Shown here: piece by piece, positions 35,860 to 44,397 of the stretch
How the letters are laid out: every line of letters begins with the position of its first letter
Position numbering within the stretch: position 1 is the first letter of the stretch
Origin: Caldilinea sp. CFX5
Lineage (GTDB): Bacteria > Chloroflexota > Anaerolineae > Caldilineales > Caldilineaceae
NCBI GenBank assembly: GCA_021405325.1
Contig: QWII01000045.1
Location: 19,021-83,020, forward strand
Length of the DNA: 64,000 nt
Direction: 5' to 3'
Program-made: the position numbers and the translations under genes
The notes under the pieces: model-generated
Told to the model about the DNA's origin: nothing
Databases searched by the model: none
Seen by the model: the letters and a program-made list of their open reading frames with translations, nothing else

Positions 35860-38200
35860 CAGACGGCGCGGTTACGTTGACCGCTTTCTCTTCCCCATAG
35901 CGCAACGGTAGCGTAAGCGTAAAGGTGGAACCGACGCCCGGTGTGCTGATCGCCGTCAGATCGCCGCCCAGCAGGCGCGCCAGCTTGCGGCTGATCGCCA
36001 GCCCCAGTCCCGTCCCGCCATACTGGCGCGTGGTGCTGTTATCCGCCTGTTGAAATTCACCAAAGAGACGGCTCATCGCCTCCGCACTGATGCCGATGCC
36101 GGTGTCGGTGACGGCAATGACAAGGTGACAAGGCTTGTCCTGTAAGGATGACAGGGTGACAGGGTGAAGGGGTGACAAGGTGACTGAGCTTGTCGAAGTC
36201 ACCTTGTCACTTGTCACCTTGTCACTTGTCACCTTGTCATCCTGCAGGCTAGCCCGCACCACAATCTCCCCCGCATGGGTAAACTTGGCGGCGTTGCTGA
36301 GGAGATTGAGCAGGATCTGTTTGAGTTTGTCCGCATCGGAATAGAGGGCGGGCAAGTCGTCGGCAAGGGTGCTGACCAGGGTAACGCCGGGCTTCAACAA
36401 CGGTTGCGTGGTGGCTGTGCAGAGGTTGATCAGGCTGGCTATATTGACGGTTGCGGGTTGCACCTCCACACGGCCGGCTTCGATCTTGGCAATGTCGAGG
36501 ATGGTGTTGATCAAGCCCAGCAGATGTTCGGCGCTGACCAGCACTTTGTCCAGATTCTCCACTTGTTTGTCGGGCAGCGCCGGCGGCCCATCGGGGGGCG
36601 CGGCTTTGCGGCGCACAATGCGGGTAAAGCCGATAATGGCGTTGAGCGGCGTGCGCAACTCGTGGCTCATGTTGGCGAGAAAAGCGCTCTTGGCCTGGTT
36701 GGCCGCTTCGGCAGCCTCTTTGGCCTGCTGTAATTCGGTTTGGGTCTGTTTGATCTGCGAGATGTCGAGGATGCCCGCATAGAGCGCCTGCTGATCGTCG
36801 AAGCGCATCGGCTGCAACGAGAGCGCCACCCAGATTGGCGAACCATCGCGCCGGCGCAGGCGTACTTCCCACTGCCCCACATAGCCTTTCTGCGCCAATT
36901 CCTGCATCACTTGGTCGCGTTCGGGGAGATCGTAATAAAAATCCGGCGATAGTTGGCCAACCAACTCCTGCGGCTGCCAACCGCTGATCGTCGTGACATG
37001 TTGGTTGGCATAGAGGATCAGCCCGTCGGTGAGGCGCGTGATCACGATCGGAATCGGCGTGGCCTCGATGATGGCGCGGGCGCGGGCTTCGGCTTCGCGC
37101 AGGGCGCGCTCGGCAGTGACCCGCTCGGTAATGTTGTGCAGAACCACCAACCGGCCCAGCAACCGCTGTTGACCGTTGTATAACGGCGAGATGCGCAGGT
37201 CAAAATGCTGCTCCTGCCCAGCCACGGTTAACACAATTTCTTCATTGATCTGCTCTTCGTCCAGGCTGGCTTGTTTGCGCTCTTGCCTCGTGAAAGCTGG
37301 TACGGGGGAGTTCTGTTGATGGTGATACCACGTTGTCCAGCGCGGCAAGAGCGTTTGGATCGACTGGCCGACCAGTTCATGGCGCGCTTTGTTGACCATC
37401 TGCGCCGCCGCCGGGTTGACATCGACGATGCGCTGTTGGTTATCGACCACGATCACGCTGTCGCGCATATTTTCGAGCACCGCATCGCGCGCCACCGGCG
37501 TCAACGTCAACATCCCATACCGGAATAACCCCCACGCCATGATCATGCCGGTGATGCCAAAGGCAAAGGTGGCAAAATCAACTGGCGGCAGCCCCGGCAG
37601 TTGTAAATTGCTGAGAATATTGGCAAAGATCGGGACGGTCGCCGCGCCGAGTAAACTCAAAGCCTGACCCCGGTAGGGCTGTGACCAGCGCACCGCCGCT
37701 TGGGCGATGAGCGCCAGACCAAGCGCAATTAAGGCATAGCTATAGAAGAGGATGACGAAGAAGATTGGGCCTGGCTCCCGGCGCGCCAGGGTAAAGGGGC
37801 CGACCACTTCTAGATGCTCGCTGATGACATAGCCGTGATGGAGGCCATTGCTCACCAGGGCCACATCACAGAACAGGGGAACGAGCAAGAGCAGCAGCAC
37901 CGTGCGTCGGGTCACCCAGCGTTCGTGGTGGGTGTAGAGCAAGGCAAAGAGCAGCCAACTGACCCCGATCAGGTTGCTGATGACACCCTGCACCTGATTC
38001 CACAATACTTTGCCGGCCAGCGTGGCGCTGGTCACTTCCAGGCTATAGCCAAATGACCACCAGGCGACAACACCCATCATACCGGTATAGGCCAGCCCCC
38101 AGCCCACGGGGTTGCGCCGCCAAGCATAGAAGGCCAGCCCGGCGGCAATCAACCCCGTACCGAGCAGTGCGAAAATGGTGAACGTATATTGCCAGTTCAT
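35831..38200 (-). CDS. Sensor histidine kinase: 7TM N-terminus, two PAS domains, HisKA, HATPase
   Basis: 789 residues. Seven membrane helices of the histidine-kinase N-terminal 7TM type occupy residues 1 to about 230 ([27 protein letters not shown]). PAS 1 (about 235-350: [22 protein letters not shown]) and PAS 2 with a C-terminal PAC-like part (about 355-480: [16 protein letters not shown]) follow. Then come a coiled coil, the H-box [20 protein letters not shown]-box [13 protein letters not shown]1 VTDTGIGI and G2 [12 protein letters not shown]. There is no receiver domain. About 41 residues between the N-box strand and G1 are encoded by a palindromic insertion (36118-36240). The gene overlaps the end of the WD40 gene tail to tail by 29 bp. 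No response regulator is adjacent; the signal is unknown. Confidence 0.9.
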   Translation of the reverse strand: MNWQYTFTIFALLGTGLIAAGLAFYAWRRNPVGWGLAYTGMMGVVAWWSFGYSLEVTSATLAGKVLWNQVQGVISNLIGVSWLLFALLYTHHERWVTRRTVLLLLLVPLFCDVALVSNGLHHGYVISEHLEVVGPFTLARREPGPIFFVILFYSYALIALGLALIAQAAVRWSQPYRGQALSLLGAATVPIFANILSNLQLPGLPPVDFATFAFGITGMIMAWGLFRYGMLTLTPVARDAVLENMRDSVIVVDNQQRIVDVNPAAAQMVNKARHELVGQSIQTLLPRWTTWYHHQQNSPVPAFTRQERKQASLDEEQINEEIVLTVAGQEQHFDLRISPLYNGQQRLLGRLVVLHNITERVTAERALREAEARARAIIEATPIPIVITRLTDGLILYANQHVTTISGWQPQELVGQLSPDFYYDLPERDQVMQELAQKGYVGQWEVRLRRRDGSPIWVALSLQPMRFDDQQALYAGILDISQIKQTQTELQQAKEAAEAANQAKSAFLANMSHELRTPLNAIIGFTRIVRRKAAPPDGPPALPDKQVENLDKVLVSAEHLLGLINTILDIAKIEAGRVEVQPATVNIASLINLCTATTQPLLKPGVTLVSTLADDLPALYSDADKLKQILLNLLSNAAKFTHAGEIVVRASLQDDKVTSDKVTSDKVTSTSSVTLSPLHPVTLSSLQDKPCHLVIAVTDTGIGISAEAMSRLFGEFQQADNSTTRQYGGTGLGLAISRKLARLLGGDLTAISTPGVGSTFTLTLPLRYGEEKAVNVTAPSVIPLPPPMP
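36118..36240. repeat. gtgacaag palindromic element inserted in frame in the kinase ATPase domain
   Basis: The left half (36118-36185) is rich in gtgacaggg and gtgacaagg; the right half (36197-36240) is ttgtcacttgtcacc repeats. A gagcttgtcgaa core sits at the centre (36186-36197), so two palindrome families are nested. The minus-strand translation gives [15 protein letters not shown] ... [12 protein letters not shown] within residues about 654-695, a loop where length variation may be tolerated. Confidence 0.85.
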
Positions 38201-38228
38201 GCGGTATGCCTATCGTTGTAAGTGGCCG

Positions 38229-38443
38229 CTACGGGTTAAAAAAGACCGTTTCTCCTGCCCCCTGCAACCGAATATCAAAACGATAGCAGGGCAAATCGCC
38301 AAACTCTTCCCGCTGGGCGATCAGGGTGGGGCGCCGCGCCGGGTCGATGGTGCGCAACACCAGGGCATGGCATTGGTGAATTGCCCTTCGCGCCGGTGGT
38401 GGATGGTCCGGGAATCGACGGCGGCAAAGCGTGTAATTGACAT
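38229..38443 (-). pseudogene. pcaG: Remnant of protocatechuate 3,4-dioxygenase alpha subunit (pcaG), frameshifted
   Basis: The last frame encodes ALVLRTIDPARRPTLIAQRE, then YRFDIRLQGAGETVFF. This is the C-terminal pattern of PcaG (..NAxDPVLxLVxPxRRxTLIAxR..YRFDIRLQGxxETVFFD). The part before it, MSITRFAAVDSRTIHHRREG and FTNAM, is in another frame; the two would join if one base were restored near 38366. Intact PcaG is about 190-200 residues, so only the 3' third remains. PcaG with PcaH cleaves the ring of protocatechuate. The identification rests on my memory of the family tail. Confidence 0.6.
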
Positions 38444-38535
38444 AGGCGCTTCTTTGGTTGACAATAGATTGGTTGGTTCTTGTGCGTCCAATTGTACCAG
38501 CGTACCCACAATTTAGAAATTTACCGAGGGGGCTT

Positions 38536-38671
38536 ATGCGAACACAAGTGGGCATTATTGGATCAGGGCAGGGCCGCTGCTCCCCATCTGCTGTCTCTGC
38601 AGGGGATTGAGTCGGTCATACTGGAGCGACAGAGCCGCGGTCATGGGGAAGTAGGAAAAAGCTACGGATAG
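38536..38671 (+). pseudogene. pobA: Remnant of 4-hydroxybenzoate 3-monooxygenase (pobA), 5' fragment
   Basis: ATG 38536 starts MRTQVGIIGSGQGR, matching the PobA N-terminus (MRTQVGIIGAGPAG, the FAD-binding GxGxxG region). After a frameshift, HLLSLQGIESVILERQSR continues the PobA match; it ends at TAG 38669-38671. The whole enzyme is about 390 residues; about 40 are left, in two frames. The remaining bases to 38738 show no homology. PobA makes protocatechuate, the substrate of the dioxygenase whose remnant lies next door in the opposite direction. Confidence 0.65.
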
Positions 38672-38738
38672 GGAGGAACACCGCTTTTATCAAATCACGA
38701 AAACTATCTGTGTTAACTTTATTGTTGACTGCTAAGGT

Positions 38739-39473
38739 TTAAGGTACCCGTTGCCAGCGCACCTGTCCCAACAGGCGCACGGTGAGGTAGGCAATGGTCA
38801 AAAAGCTGGAGAAGAGCAAGGTCACAACCAATGTGCGCGGATAAGCGAACGGGTCGATCAAGCGGGGCAGAATATCGGCGGCCAGCGAATGGGGATTCGA
38901 GAGGACATCCCAACTGTTCCAGCGCAAAAAGCGCCCCAGATAGATGCCAAAGCCGCTCATGACCAGGGTGATGCAGACAACCAGCAGGCTGACCACCCGG
39001 TTATATTGCGTCGCCAGCACATCCTGCACAATCCAGAGCGCCACAATGCCCAGGATCAAGCCATTCCAGGCAAAGGAAAAGATGAGCATCAGATCATACC
39101 AGAGCGGCACCTGTTGCCGTTCAGTCAAATGCAAAAAGTCGGTGACCAGATAGGGTGCGTTGGGAAAGAAGAGAAACCAGCCCAGTAAGAGCGGCCACTG
39201 TAATACTTTGAAGCGGGGCGCATATTGGTGTAACGCCCAGAGCAACAGGGCGCTGATCAGCGGCAGCCAGGCCAGAAAGAGATTCCAGATCAGAAAGCGG
39301 TAAGTGTGGTTGCCGTCGGTGTAATAGACCCGCGTTCCCCAGATGCCGATGCTTAACCACGAGGAAGCGCAGAGAACAACAAGCAGCGGCAGCTTATCCA
39401 AATGCTGCCGCCAGGGTGCGACTTTGGGTGCGACTTTGGGCGTTGACACGGTTTGTAAAGAATAGAGATCCAT
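38739..39473 (-). CDS. DUF1361 family membrane protein
   Basis: This 244-residue protein has about seven hydrophobic segments and the DUF1361 pattern: LIWNLFLAWLPLISALLLW, LLGWFLFFPNAPYLVTDFLH, WYDLMLIFSFAWNGLILGI and GFGIYLGRFLRWNSWDVL. Function is unknown; it is an integral inner-membrane protein. ATG 39473 (MDLYSL) is chosen over ATG 39488 because aagggg stands directly upstream. A short duplication near the start gives KVAPKVAP. It is a single gene, divergent from the MBL hydrolase at 39613. The gap between them holds half of the cggtcacggaccggct palindrome seen at 52303. Confidence 0.85.
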   Translation of the reverse strand: MDLYSLQTVSTPKVAPKVAPWRQHLDKLPLLVVLCASSWLSIGIWGTRVYYTDGNHTYRFLIWNLFLAWLPLISALLLWALHQYAPRFKVLQWPLLLGWFLFFPNAPYLVTDFLHLTERQQVPLWYDLMLIFSFAWNGLILGIVALWIVQDVLATQYNRVVSLLVVCITLVMSGFGIYLGRFLRWNSWDVLSNPHSLAADILPRLIDPFAYPRTLVVTLLFSSFLTIAYLTVRLLGQVRWQRVP

Positions 39474-39612
39474 AGTTCCCCTTTCCAAGTACGTAAAATA
39501 ACGTAGCTTCTACGCTTGTTGTTCCATCATACCTACCCCGCTCGTCGGTCACGGACCGGCTATAAACGGACTTGATAGCTACGTTCCAGTAAGAAAGTGG
39601 TATTTGCTACCA

Positions 39613-40509
39613 ATGACTTATACAAGAAAAATCGGCGCCATCACCTGTCACCTGCTTGACGATGGCGCACAGCCGGTCGATGGCGGCGGCTTCTTTGGCG
39701 TCGTGCCGCGCGCGCTCTGGCAACGGGTGATCCGGCCGGATGAAAACAACTTGATTCCCAGCAAAACCCGTTGCCTGCTCATTGAATCTGACGCTGGTTT
39801 GATTTTAGTCGATACGGGCAATGGCGACAAATTATCGCCCAAAGAGCGCGAACGCTTTGGCTATACCGGGCGCACGGATCGGTTGGTGAAGGGCATTCGC
39901 CAGGTCGGCTATCAACCGGAGGATGTCGCCATTGTGGTGCTGACCCATCTCCATGCCGACCATGCCGGCGGCGCCACGCGGTGGGATACGCCGGATCACA
40001 CCCCTGGTAACGTCATCCCCACCTTTCCACGGGCGCGCTACCTGGCTCAACGGCTCGATCTAGCCGAAGCCAGCTTTCCCAACGAACGCACGCGCGCCAC
40101 CTTTCACGCCCACAACTGGGAGCCGCTGATCGACCGGGGCCAACTGGAAGTGGTTGACGGCCCGCAACGCATTGCCACCGGTGTACGCACCGATGTCGCG
40201 CCCGGCCACACGGCGGCGTTGCAGATGGTCTGGGTCGAAAGTGAAGGGGAAAGCCTGCTCTTCCTGGGCGACGCGTGCAGTTGGGCCGCCCACATGAATC
40301 GCCTGGCCTGGGTGCCGGCCTTTGACATCTTCCCCCAGACCAGCATCGAAACCAAACGGCGCATTGCACAGGAAGCGTCTGAACGTAACACTTTGCTTGT
40401 CTTCCAACATGATGCGCAGGTGGTAACGGGTCGGCTGGCGGCTGCTGTGCGCGGGCTGGAAGTGCAACCTGAAATCAGCGAAGACGCATGGCGTGATCAC
40501 GCTTTATGA
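39613..40509 (+). CDS. MBL-fold metallo-hydrolase
   Basis: 298 residues with the metallo-beta-lactamase fold: LILVDTGNG, the metal motif THLHADHAGG, the His in DVAPGHTAALQ, the bridging Asp in LLFLGDACSW, and a late His in LVFQHDAQV. The family hydrolyses lactones, phosphodiesters or thioesters; the substrate cannot be read here. TTG 39604 is possible, but ATG 39613 is preferred. The stop overlaps the start of the next gene (ATGA at 40506-40509), so the two are translationally coupled. Confidence 0.88.
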   Translation: MTYTRKIGAITCHLLDDGAQPVDGGGFFGVVPRALWQRVIRPDENNLIPSKTRCLLIESDAGLILVDTGNGDKLSPKERERFGYTGRTDRLVKGIRQVGYQPEDVAIVVLTHLHADHAGGATRWDTPDHTPGNVIPTFPRARYLAQRLDLAEASFPNERTRATFHAHNWEPLIDRGQLEVVDGPQRIATGVRTDVAPGHTAALQMVWVESEGESLLFLGDACSWAAHMNRLAWVPAFDIFPQTSIETKRRIAQEASERNTLLVFQHDAQVVTGRLAAAVRGLEVQPEISEDAWRDHAL

Positions 40510-41261
40510 TGACAACCACATTACGTCAACTCCACTGGGACGGCTGCTATAACATTCGTGATCTCGGCGGTCTGCCCACCCAGGATGGCGGCCAGACCAG
40601 CATGGGGGCGTTGATTCGCGCCGACATGCCCAGCCGTTTAACCGTAGCAGGAGAACAGGCGCTGCTTGCTTATGGCGTGCGTACCATCATTGATTTGCGC
40701 ACATTGCCCCAAACGCAAGAAGATCCCTATCCACTTATGCAGCCGGGACGCGCGGCGGATGTTCGCTATTTGCATCTGCCGCTGGAAAATTATACCAGCC
40801 CCGAACAGGTGCTGGTGGACAACGCGCCGACGCGGGCGGAGAGTTATGCCCGTGCGCTCAGATATTTTGCTGCCAATATTGCCACGATTTTGCGCGCCAT
40901 CGCCACCGCGCCGTCCGGCGGCATCCTCTTTCATTGCCAGTCGGGCCGCGACCGAACGGGGTTGATCAGCGCCCTGTTGTTATCGCTTGCCAACGTTGGT
41001 ACCGATGTCATCGCCGCTGATTATGCCGCCAGTGAAGCCCAATTATGGCCGCTTTACCATAAACTGGTGGCGGATGCCGCTGATGACCCAGTGCGCTTGG
41101 CCTGGTTACAGCATAAGGCCCCTACCGCGCCGCCCGAAACCATCTTAGCGGCGCTCCAGTTTCTGGACGAGCACTATGGCAGTGTAGAACAATATCTGTT
41201 AGCCGCCGGTCTAGCGCCGCCGGAACTAACACTGTTACGCCAGCGGTTGCGCTCTGACTGA
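40506..41261 (+). CDS. Tyrosine-protein phosphatase family (Y_phosphatase3-like)
   Basis: 251 residues. The P-loop CX5R signature is HCQSGRDRTG, with a general-acid region upstream (LRTLPQTQED). The N-terminus NIRDLGGLPTQDGG and the segment RADMPSRLT are characteristic of the bacterial Tyr/Ser phosphatase group (LipA-like, DSP-like), which dephosphorylates proteins or phosphoinositide-like compounds in the cytoplasm. It overlaps the MBL hydrolase gene by four bases, so they form an operon; a common pathway is likely but not identified. Confidence 0.88.
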   Translation: MMTTTLRQLHWDGCYNIRDLGGLPTQDGGQTSMGALIRADMPSRLTVAGEQALLAYGVRTIIDLRTLPQTQEDPYPLMQPGRAADVRYLHLPLENYTSPEQVLVDNAPTRAESYARALRYFAANIATILRAIATAPSGGILFHCQSGRDRTGLISALLLSLANVGTDVIAADYAASEAQLWPLYHKLVADAADDPVRLAWLQHKAPTAPPETILAALQFLDEHYGSVEQYLLAAGLAPPELTLLRQRLRSD

Positions 41262-41263
41262 TG

Positions 41264-41330
41264 GGAAAATAGAACCCCGCACGTCAGTAAGGGGTGGCCG
41301 ACCCGCTAACGCTAGGCGGTTCTGTTTTCC
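41264..41330 (+). terminator. Imperfect hairpin after the phosphatase gene
   Basis: ggaaaatagaacc..gc (41264-41280) pairs with gcggttctgttttcc (41316-41330), the right arm ending in a T-rich run. A plausible terminator of the MBL-phosphatase operon. Confidence 0.5.
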
Positions 41331-41351
41331 TCCTTTGTGGCGCCGCCAAGG

Positions 41352-41579
41352 CATGTGGCCTGATGTGTAAATAACAGGGATTTCGTCGATTCCGCAGATG
41401 AAAGAACAAGAATAGGAGTTACGCAGTTGCCCGGGAACGCCGGCATCCTGCCGGCTGGCCGTCAGAGATGGCAGCGCGCCCAACTGCGTAACTCCTAAAG
41501 GAAAATCTGTGAAATCTGCGCAAGCTTTGATCAAAGGCTGATTTTTATGCTGATGGGTGTAACCCCTTCATGTGGCCTG
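41352..41579. mobile_element. About 217-bp non-coding palindromic element flanked by 11-bp direct repeats
   Basis: catgtggcctg occurs at 41352-41362 and 41569-41579 in the same orientation, like a target-site duplication. Inside are a perfect 15-bp inverted repeat (41415-41429 / 41481-41495) around a GC-rich centre, and AT-rich flanks. The left flank (gatgtgtaaataacagggat) matches the reverse complement of the end of the 59.7-kb repeat. It has no ORF. It interrupts the 3' end of the small membrane ORF at 41568. Confidence 0.55.
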
Positions 41580-41744
41580 CTGTTGAATACAGTAGACATC
41601 ACTACCAAAACGGTCTGGTTGATCCAGGCAGTAGCGGCGAACGCCAGGGGTTACAAGCGCACTACAAATTACCCAAACCGGCCACACCAGGGCTAGAATT
41701 TGGAAAACCCCCAGGAGCATTTCAAGCAAGGTAATGCTATTCAT
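41568..41744 (-). CDS. Possible small membrane protein, 58 residues
   Basis: ATG 41744 is preceded by a good GAGGGA site. The product has one strong hydrophobic segment (LLGVFQILALVWPVWVICSALV) and a Cys-containing tail YCIQQQAT. The stop TGA is created by the flanking element at 41352-41579. If the element and one direct repeat are removed, the frame would run on for about 15 more residues to a new stop. Family unknown; it could be a real small protein or chance. Confidence 0.4.
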   Translation of the reverse strand: MNSITLLEMLLGVFQILALVWPVWVICSALVTPGVRRYCLDQPDRFGSDVYCIQQQAT

Positions 41745-41912
41745 GAAATCCCTCAACTCATACTTATCGCCAGCAGATGTTCGTCTGCACCTGTTGCCAT
41801 CGTAACACGTAACGTTCTTTCCCTCTACCGTCATTTGCCGGATACGGGTAGCAACAAGCGGTGAGAAGTTGTAGGGTTCAACTTACGTAAAATAGAACGA
41901 GAAGGAAGAATT

Positions 41913-42347
41913 GTGACAAAACACATTATTGGCCCGGTTAGCGAGTTGCCGGTCGGCGCGCGCAAGCTTGTCGAGATCAATGGCCGCTCGATTGGGGTTT
42001 TTAACATTCATGGCAAATACTACGCTCTGCGTAATGCCTGCCCCCATCAACTGGCGCCGCTCTGTCGCGGCCATATCACCGGCACGACGCTGCCCAGCCA
42101 ACCGGGGCAATATCTTTGGGATCGCGATGGCGAAATTATCCGCTGTCCGTGGCATGGCTGGGAATTTGATTTGACGACGGGGCGTTCGGTCTTTAATCCG
42201 CACAAATTGCGGGTCAAAACCTATGAAGTGACCGTAGAACGGGGTGGTGAATTCGTCAAGCAGCAAATCGGCGCCGACGAAGAAGATCCCGCCGTCGAAA
42301 CGTTTCCGGTGACGGTGGAAGATGCGTTCATTGTGTTGCATCTGTAA
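41913..42347 (+). CDS. Rieske [2Fe-2S] ferredoxin-like protein
   Basis: 144 residues. The two cluster-binding motifs are complete: CPHQLAPLC (Cys-x-His) and CPWHGWEFDL (Cys-x2-His). The stretch between them is somewhat longer than usual. Such small Rieske proteins carry electrons for ring-hydroxylating oxygenases or nitrite reductases, or serve as domains of larger oxygenases. No oxygenase subunit is adjacent, although remnants of aromatic catabolism genes lie 3 kb upstream (38229-38671). It starts at GTG 41913 with aagga upstream. Cytosolic; no signal peptide. Confidence 0.9.
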   Translation: MTKHIIGPVSELPVGARKLVEINGRSIGVFNIHGKYYALRNACPHQLAPLCRGHITGTTLPSQPGQYLWDRDGEIIRCPWHGWEFDLTTGRSVFNPHKLRVKTYEVTVERGGEFVKQQIGADEEDPAVETFPVTVEDAFIVLHL

Positions 42348-42349
42348 TC

Positions 42350-42461
42350 CTCTTTGTCGAGTATGCCAGTGAAGAACACCGGCGTGACTTCGAGACGCCC
42401 TATGTGGATAGCACGACGGGCGTCACCGTTCAGCCGGTGCTTGTGGCGACGGGAGTGTAAT
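42350..42461 (+). pseudogene. Start-less C-terminal gene fragment
   Basis: Directly after the Rieske stop, another frame is open and reads LFVEYASEEHRRDFETPYVD, then STTGVTVQPVLVATGV and TAA (42459-42461). It looks protein-like but has no start and only 36 residues. It is probably the leftover 3' end of a lost gene, followed at once by a palindrome. Family not recognised. Confidence 0.35.
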
Positions 42462-42464
42462 AGG

Positions 42465-42546
42465 TAAACAGGTAGACAGGTAGACAGGTAAACAAGTAAA
42501 CAGGGAATAGGACGAGCCTACCTGTCTACCTGTCTACCTATTTACC
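42465..42546. repeat. Hairpin of tandem gtagacag units
   Basis: Arms 42465-42490 and 42521-42546 (26 bp, one mismatch) consist of repeated aggtagac units. It lies between convergent genes, a few bases from the carbonic anhydrase stop (42551). The same unit appears in the hairpin at 54430-54538. Confidence 0.85.
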
Positions 42547-42550
42547 CGTG

Positions 42551-43255
42551 TCACCCTTCAATCATCTCTACCGCGCCAGTCTCCAGGTTATAGCGTGCGC
42601 CGACGATCAGCAACTGACCTTGCGCCACCGCTTCAGCCAAAAGGGGCGTCTCCCGCAAACGGTTGACGGTGAGGGTGACATTGGTGTTGATGCAAGTATC
42701 AAGCGAAAAATCGGCTTGACTGGCGGCCAATTCAATCGCTGGCTTGATGCCATTGACCAAATAGCCGATGCTGGCTGGCGCTTCCGCACCATGCTCCACC
42801 GCTTCCAGTGTTGCTTTCACGGCACCGCAACTGGCATGACCCAAGACCATCAGCAACGGAATCTGCAACTCCGCGACGCCAAACTCCAGGCTGCCGAGGA
42901 CAGCCTCATCGATGACATGCCCGGCCGTACGAATCACAAAGAGATCCCCCAAGCCGCGATCAAAGACCAATTCCGGCGGCACGCGCGAATCAACACAACT
43001 AAAGATCGTGGCAAAGGGCTTTTGACCTTGCGCCACTTCAGTGCGCCGCTGGCTTGATTCATTGACCGGTAACGAGCGATTCGTCGCATAGCGTTGGTTG
43101 CCTGCGACCAATCGTTCGAGCGCTTCCTGCGGGTTTTGTACCGGCGCTTCTCCCGGCAGTGGCGCCTGGATCGGTGCAACACAGGCGCTCAACGTCGCGC
43201 CGACGGCAAGGGTCGAGCTAACGAGAAAATAACGGCGGTTGAGTAACTGAACCAT
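42551..43255 (-). CDS. Exported beta-class carbonic anhydrase
   Basis: This 234-residue enzyme interconverts CO2 and bicarbonate. The zinc ligands of beta-carbonic anhydrases are present: CVDSRVPPE (Cys, with Asp-Arg dyad) and HASCGAVKA (His and Cys). The N-terminus (NRRYFLVSSTLAVGATLSAC) is a signal peptide with a lipobox-like LSAC. The enzyme is therefore probably a lipoprotein on the outer face of the membrane, which is less common than the cytosolic form. The start may be ATG 43255 or GTG 43267; AAAAGG lies upstream. It is a single gene with a palindrome at its 3' end. Confidence 0.92.
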   Translation of the reverse strand: MVQLLNRRYFLVSSTLAVGATLSACVAPIQAPLPGEAPVQNPQEALERLVAGNQRYATNRSLPVNESSQRRTEVAQGQKPFATIFSCVDSRVPPELVFDRGLGDLFVIRTAGHVIDEAVLGSLEFGVAELQIPLLMVLGHASCGAVKATLEAVEHGAEAPASIGYLVNGIKPAIELAASQADFSLDTCINTNVTLTVNRLRETPLLAEAVAQGQLLIVGARYNLETGAVEMIEG

Positions 43256-43516
43256 AGATTCACACACCTTTTTATTAAGTTTTCTTACAATAGCGAAATT
43301 TAATTATAAAACATAACGCCGTTCAGTAGCAAGGCAGGACTTACCGATTATTCGATCCAGAATGGTTCGTTAGCGAGTGTTCGCCAACCAACCAACTAAC
43401 TAACCAACTAACCAAGAACCATTTTTTCCCAGTTGCCCCCTTTGCCGTTTTCCGCTACAATCCCGAACAGCATCGTTTTCCCTTTTTTGCTGGTTCACCA
43501 CAAGGAGAAATTCACC

Positions 43517-44380
43517 ATGCCTTCTGTGCGCGACATTTACAAATTTGACGAACTGACCTGGCCCGAAGTTAACGAAGCGGTGGCAATGGGCAAAATTCCC
43601 ATCATTCCGACTGGTTCGGTCGAGCAGCATGGTCATCACCTGCCGCTCAGTGTCGATCACCTCTGCGCCAACGCCGTTGCCACTGAAGCCGCCCGCTTGC
43701 GTCCCGAACTCAGCCTGGTGCTGCCGCCGGTAAGCTATGGCTATGTCCACCATGTCATGGACTTCCCCGGCTCGCTCAACATTCACTTTGAACATTTCAT
43801 CCAGTATGTGCTGGATATTTGCAAAAGTCTGGCCTATCATGGTTTCAAGAAGATGATCATCGTCAACGGGCACGGCTCCAACCACCCGCTCTGTGAATTG
43901 GTCGCCCGCCGCCTGGTGGTCGAGACTGATGCCAGTTGCGCCTTTTGTAGCTGGTGGCAAATGTTGACCGTTAACCCCGACTTTATGCCCCAGTGGCGCG
44001 AGAGCATCTTCCCCGGCGGTTGCGCCCATGCCTGTGAGTTAGAAACCTCCATGCTCATGTATCTGGCGCCGCAAAGTGTGCGCATGGACAAGATTAAAAG
44101 CGAAATCGCCAAGACGAACCAATACGGCTCCAAATATATCTATGTCGATCTCTTTGGCGGCGGGCCAATGGGGTTGGTCGAGTGGACCAGCCAATACAGC
44201 GACACCGGCGTCATGGGCGAGGCGGAAAAAGCCACGGCGGAAAAGGGCAAACTCGCCTTTGAAGAAGCGAGTCGCAACCTGGCGAACTTTGTCGCTGAGT
44301 ATCATGACCGCAAGATCGCCCAACGCACGCCCCATCAGGCACAGGCGCCGACCTTTCCGTTGTCTTTTCCGACTGACTAA
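43517..44380 (+). CDS. Creatininase family amidohydrolase
   Basis: 287 residues with the creatininase metal site: PTGSVEQHGHHLPLSVDH (Glu, His, Asp), IVNGHGSNHP, and HACELETSMLMY (Glu). The family includes creatininase, formamide hydrolases of the riboflavin/F420 route and MftE peptidase; none can be selected from the sequence alone. It is cytosolic. The start at 43517 is fixed by aaggaga nine bases upstream; the frame is open earlier but without homology. A 17-base gap separates it from the DUF3800 fragment. Single catabolic gene in this setting. Confidence 0.9.
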   Translation: MPSVRDIYKFDELTWPEVNEAVAMGKIPIIPTGSVEQHGHHLPLSVDHLCANAVATEAARLRPELSLVLPPVSYGYVHHVMDFPGSLNIHFEHFIQYVLDICKSLAYHGFKKMIIVNGHGSNHPLCELVARRLVVETDASCAFCSWWQMLTVNPDFMPQWRESIFPGGCAHACELETSMLMYLAPQSVRMDKIKSEIAKTNQYGSKYIYVDLFGGGPMGLVEWTSQYSDTGVMGEAEKATAEKGKLAFEEASRNLANFVAEYHDRKIAQRTPHQAQAPTFPLSFPTD

Positions 44381-44397
44381 ACAACCGCTCAAAAATT

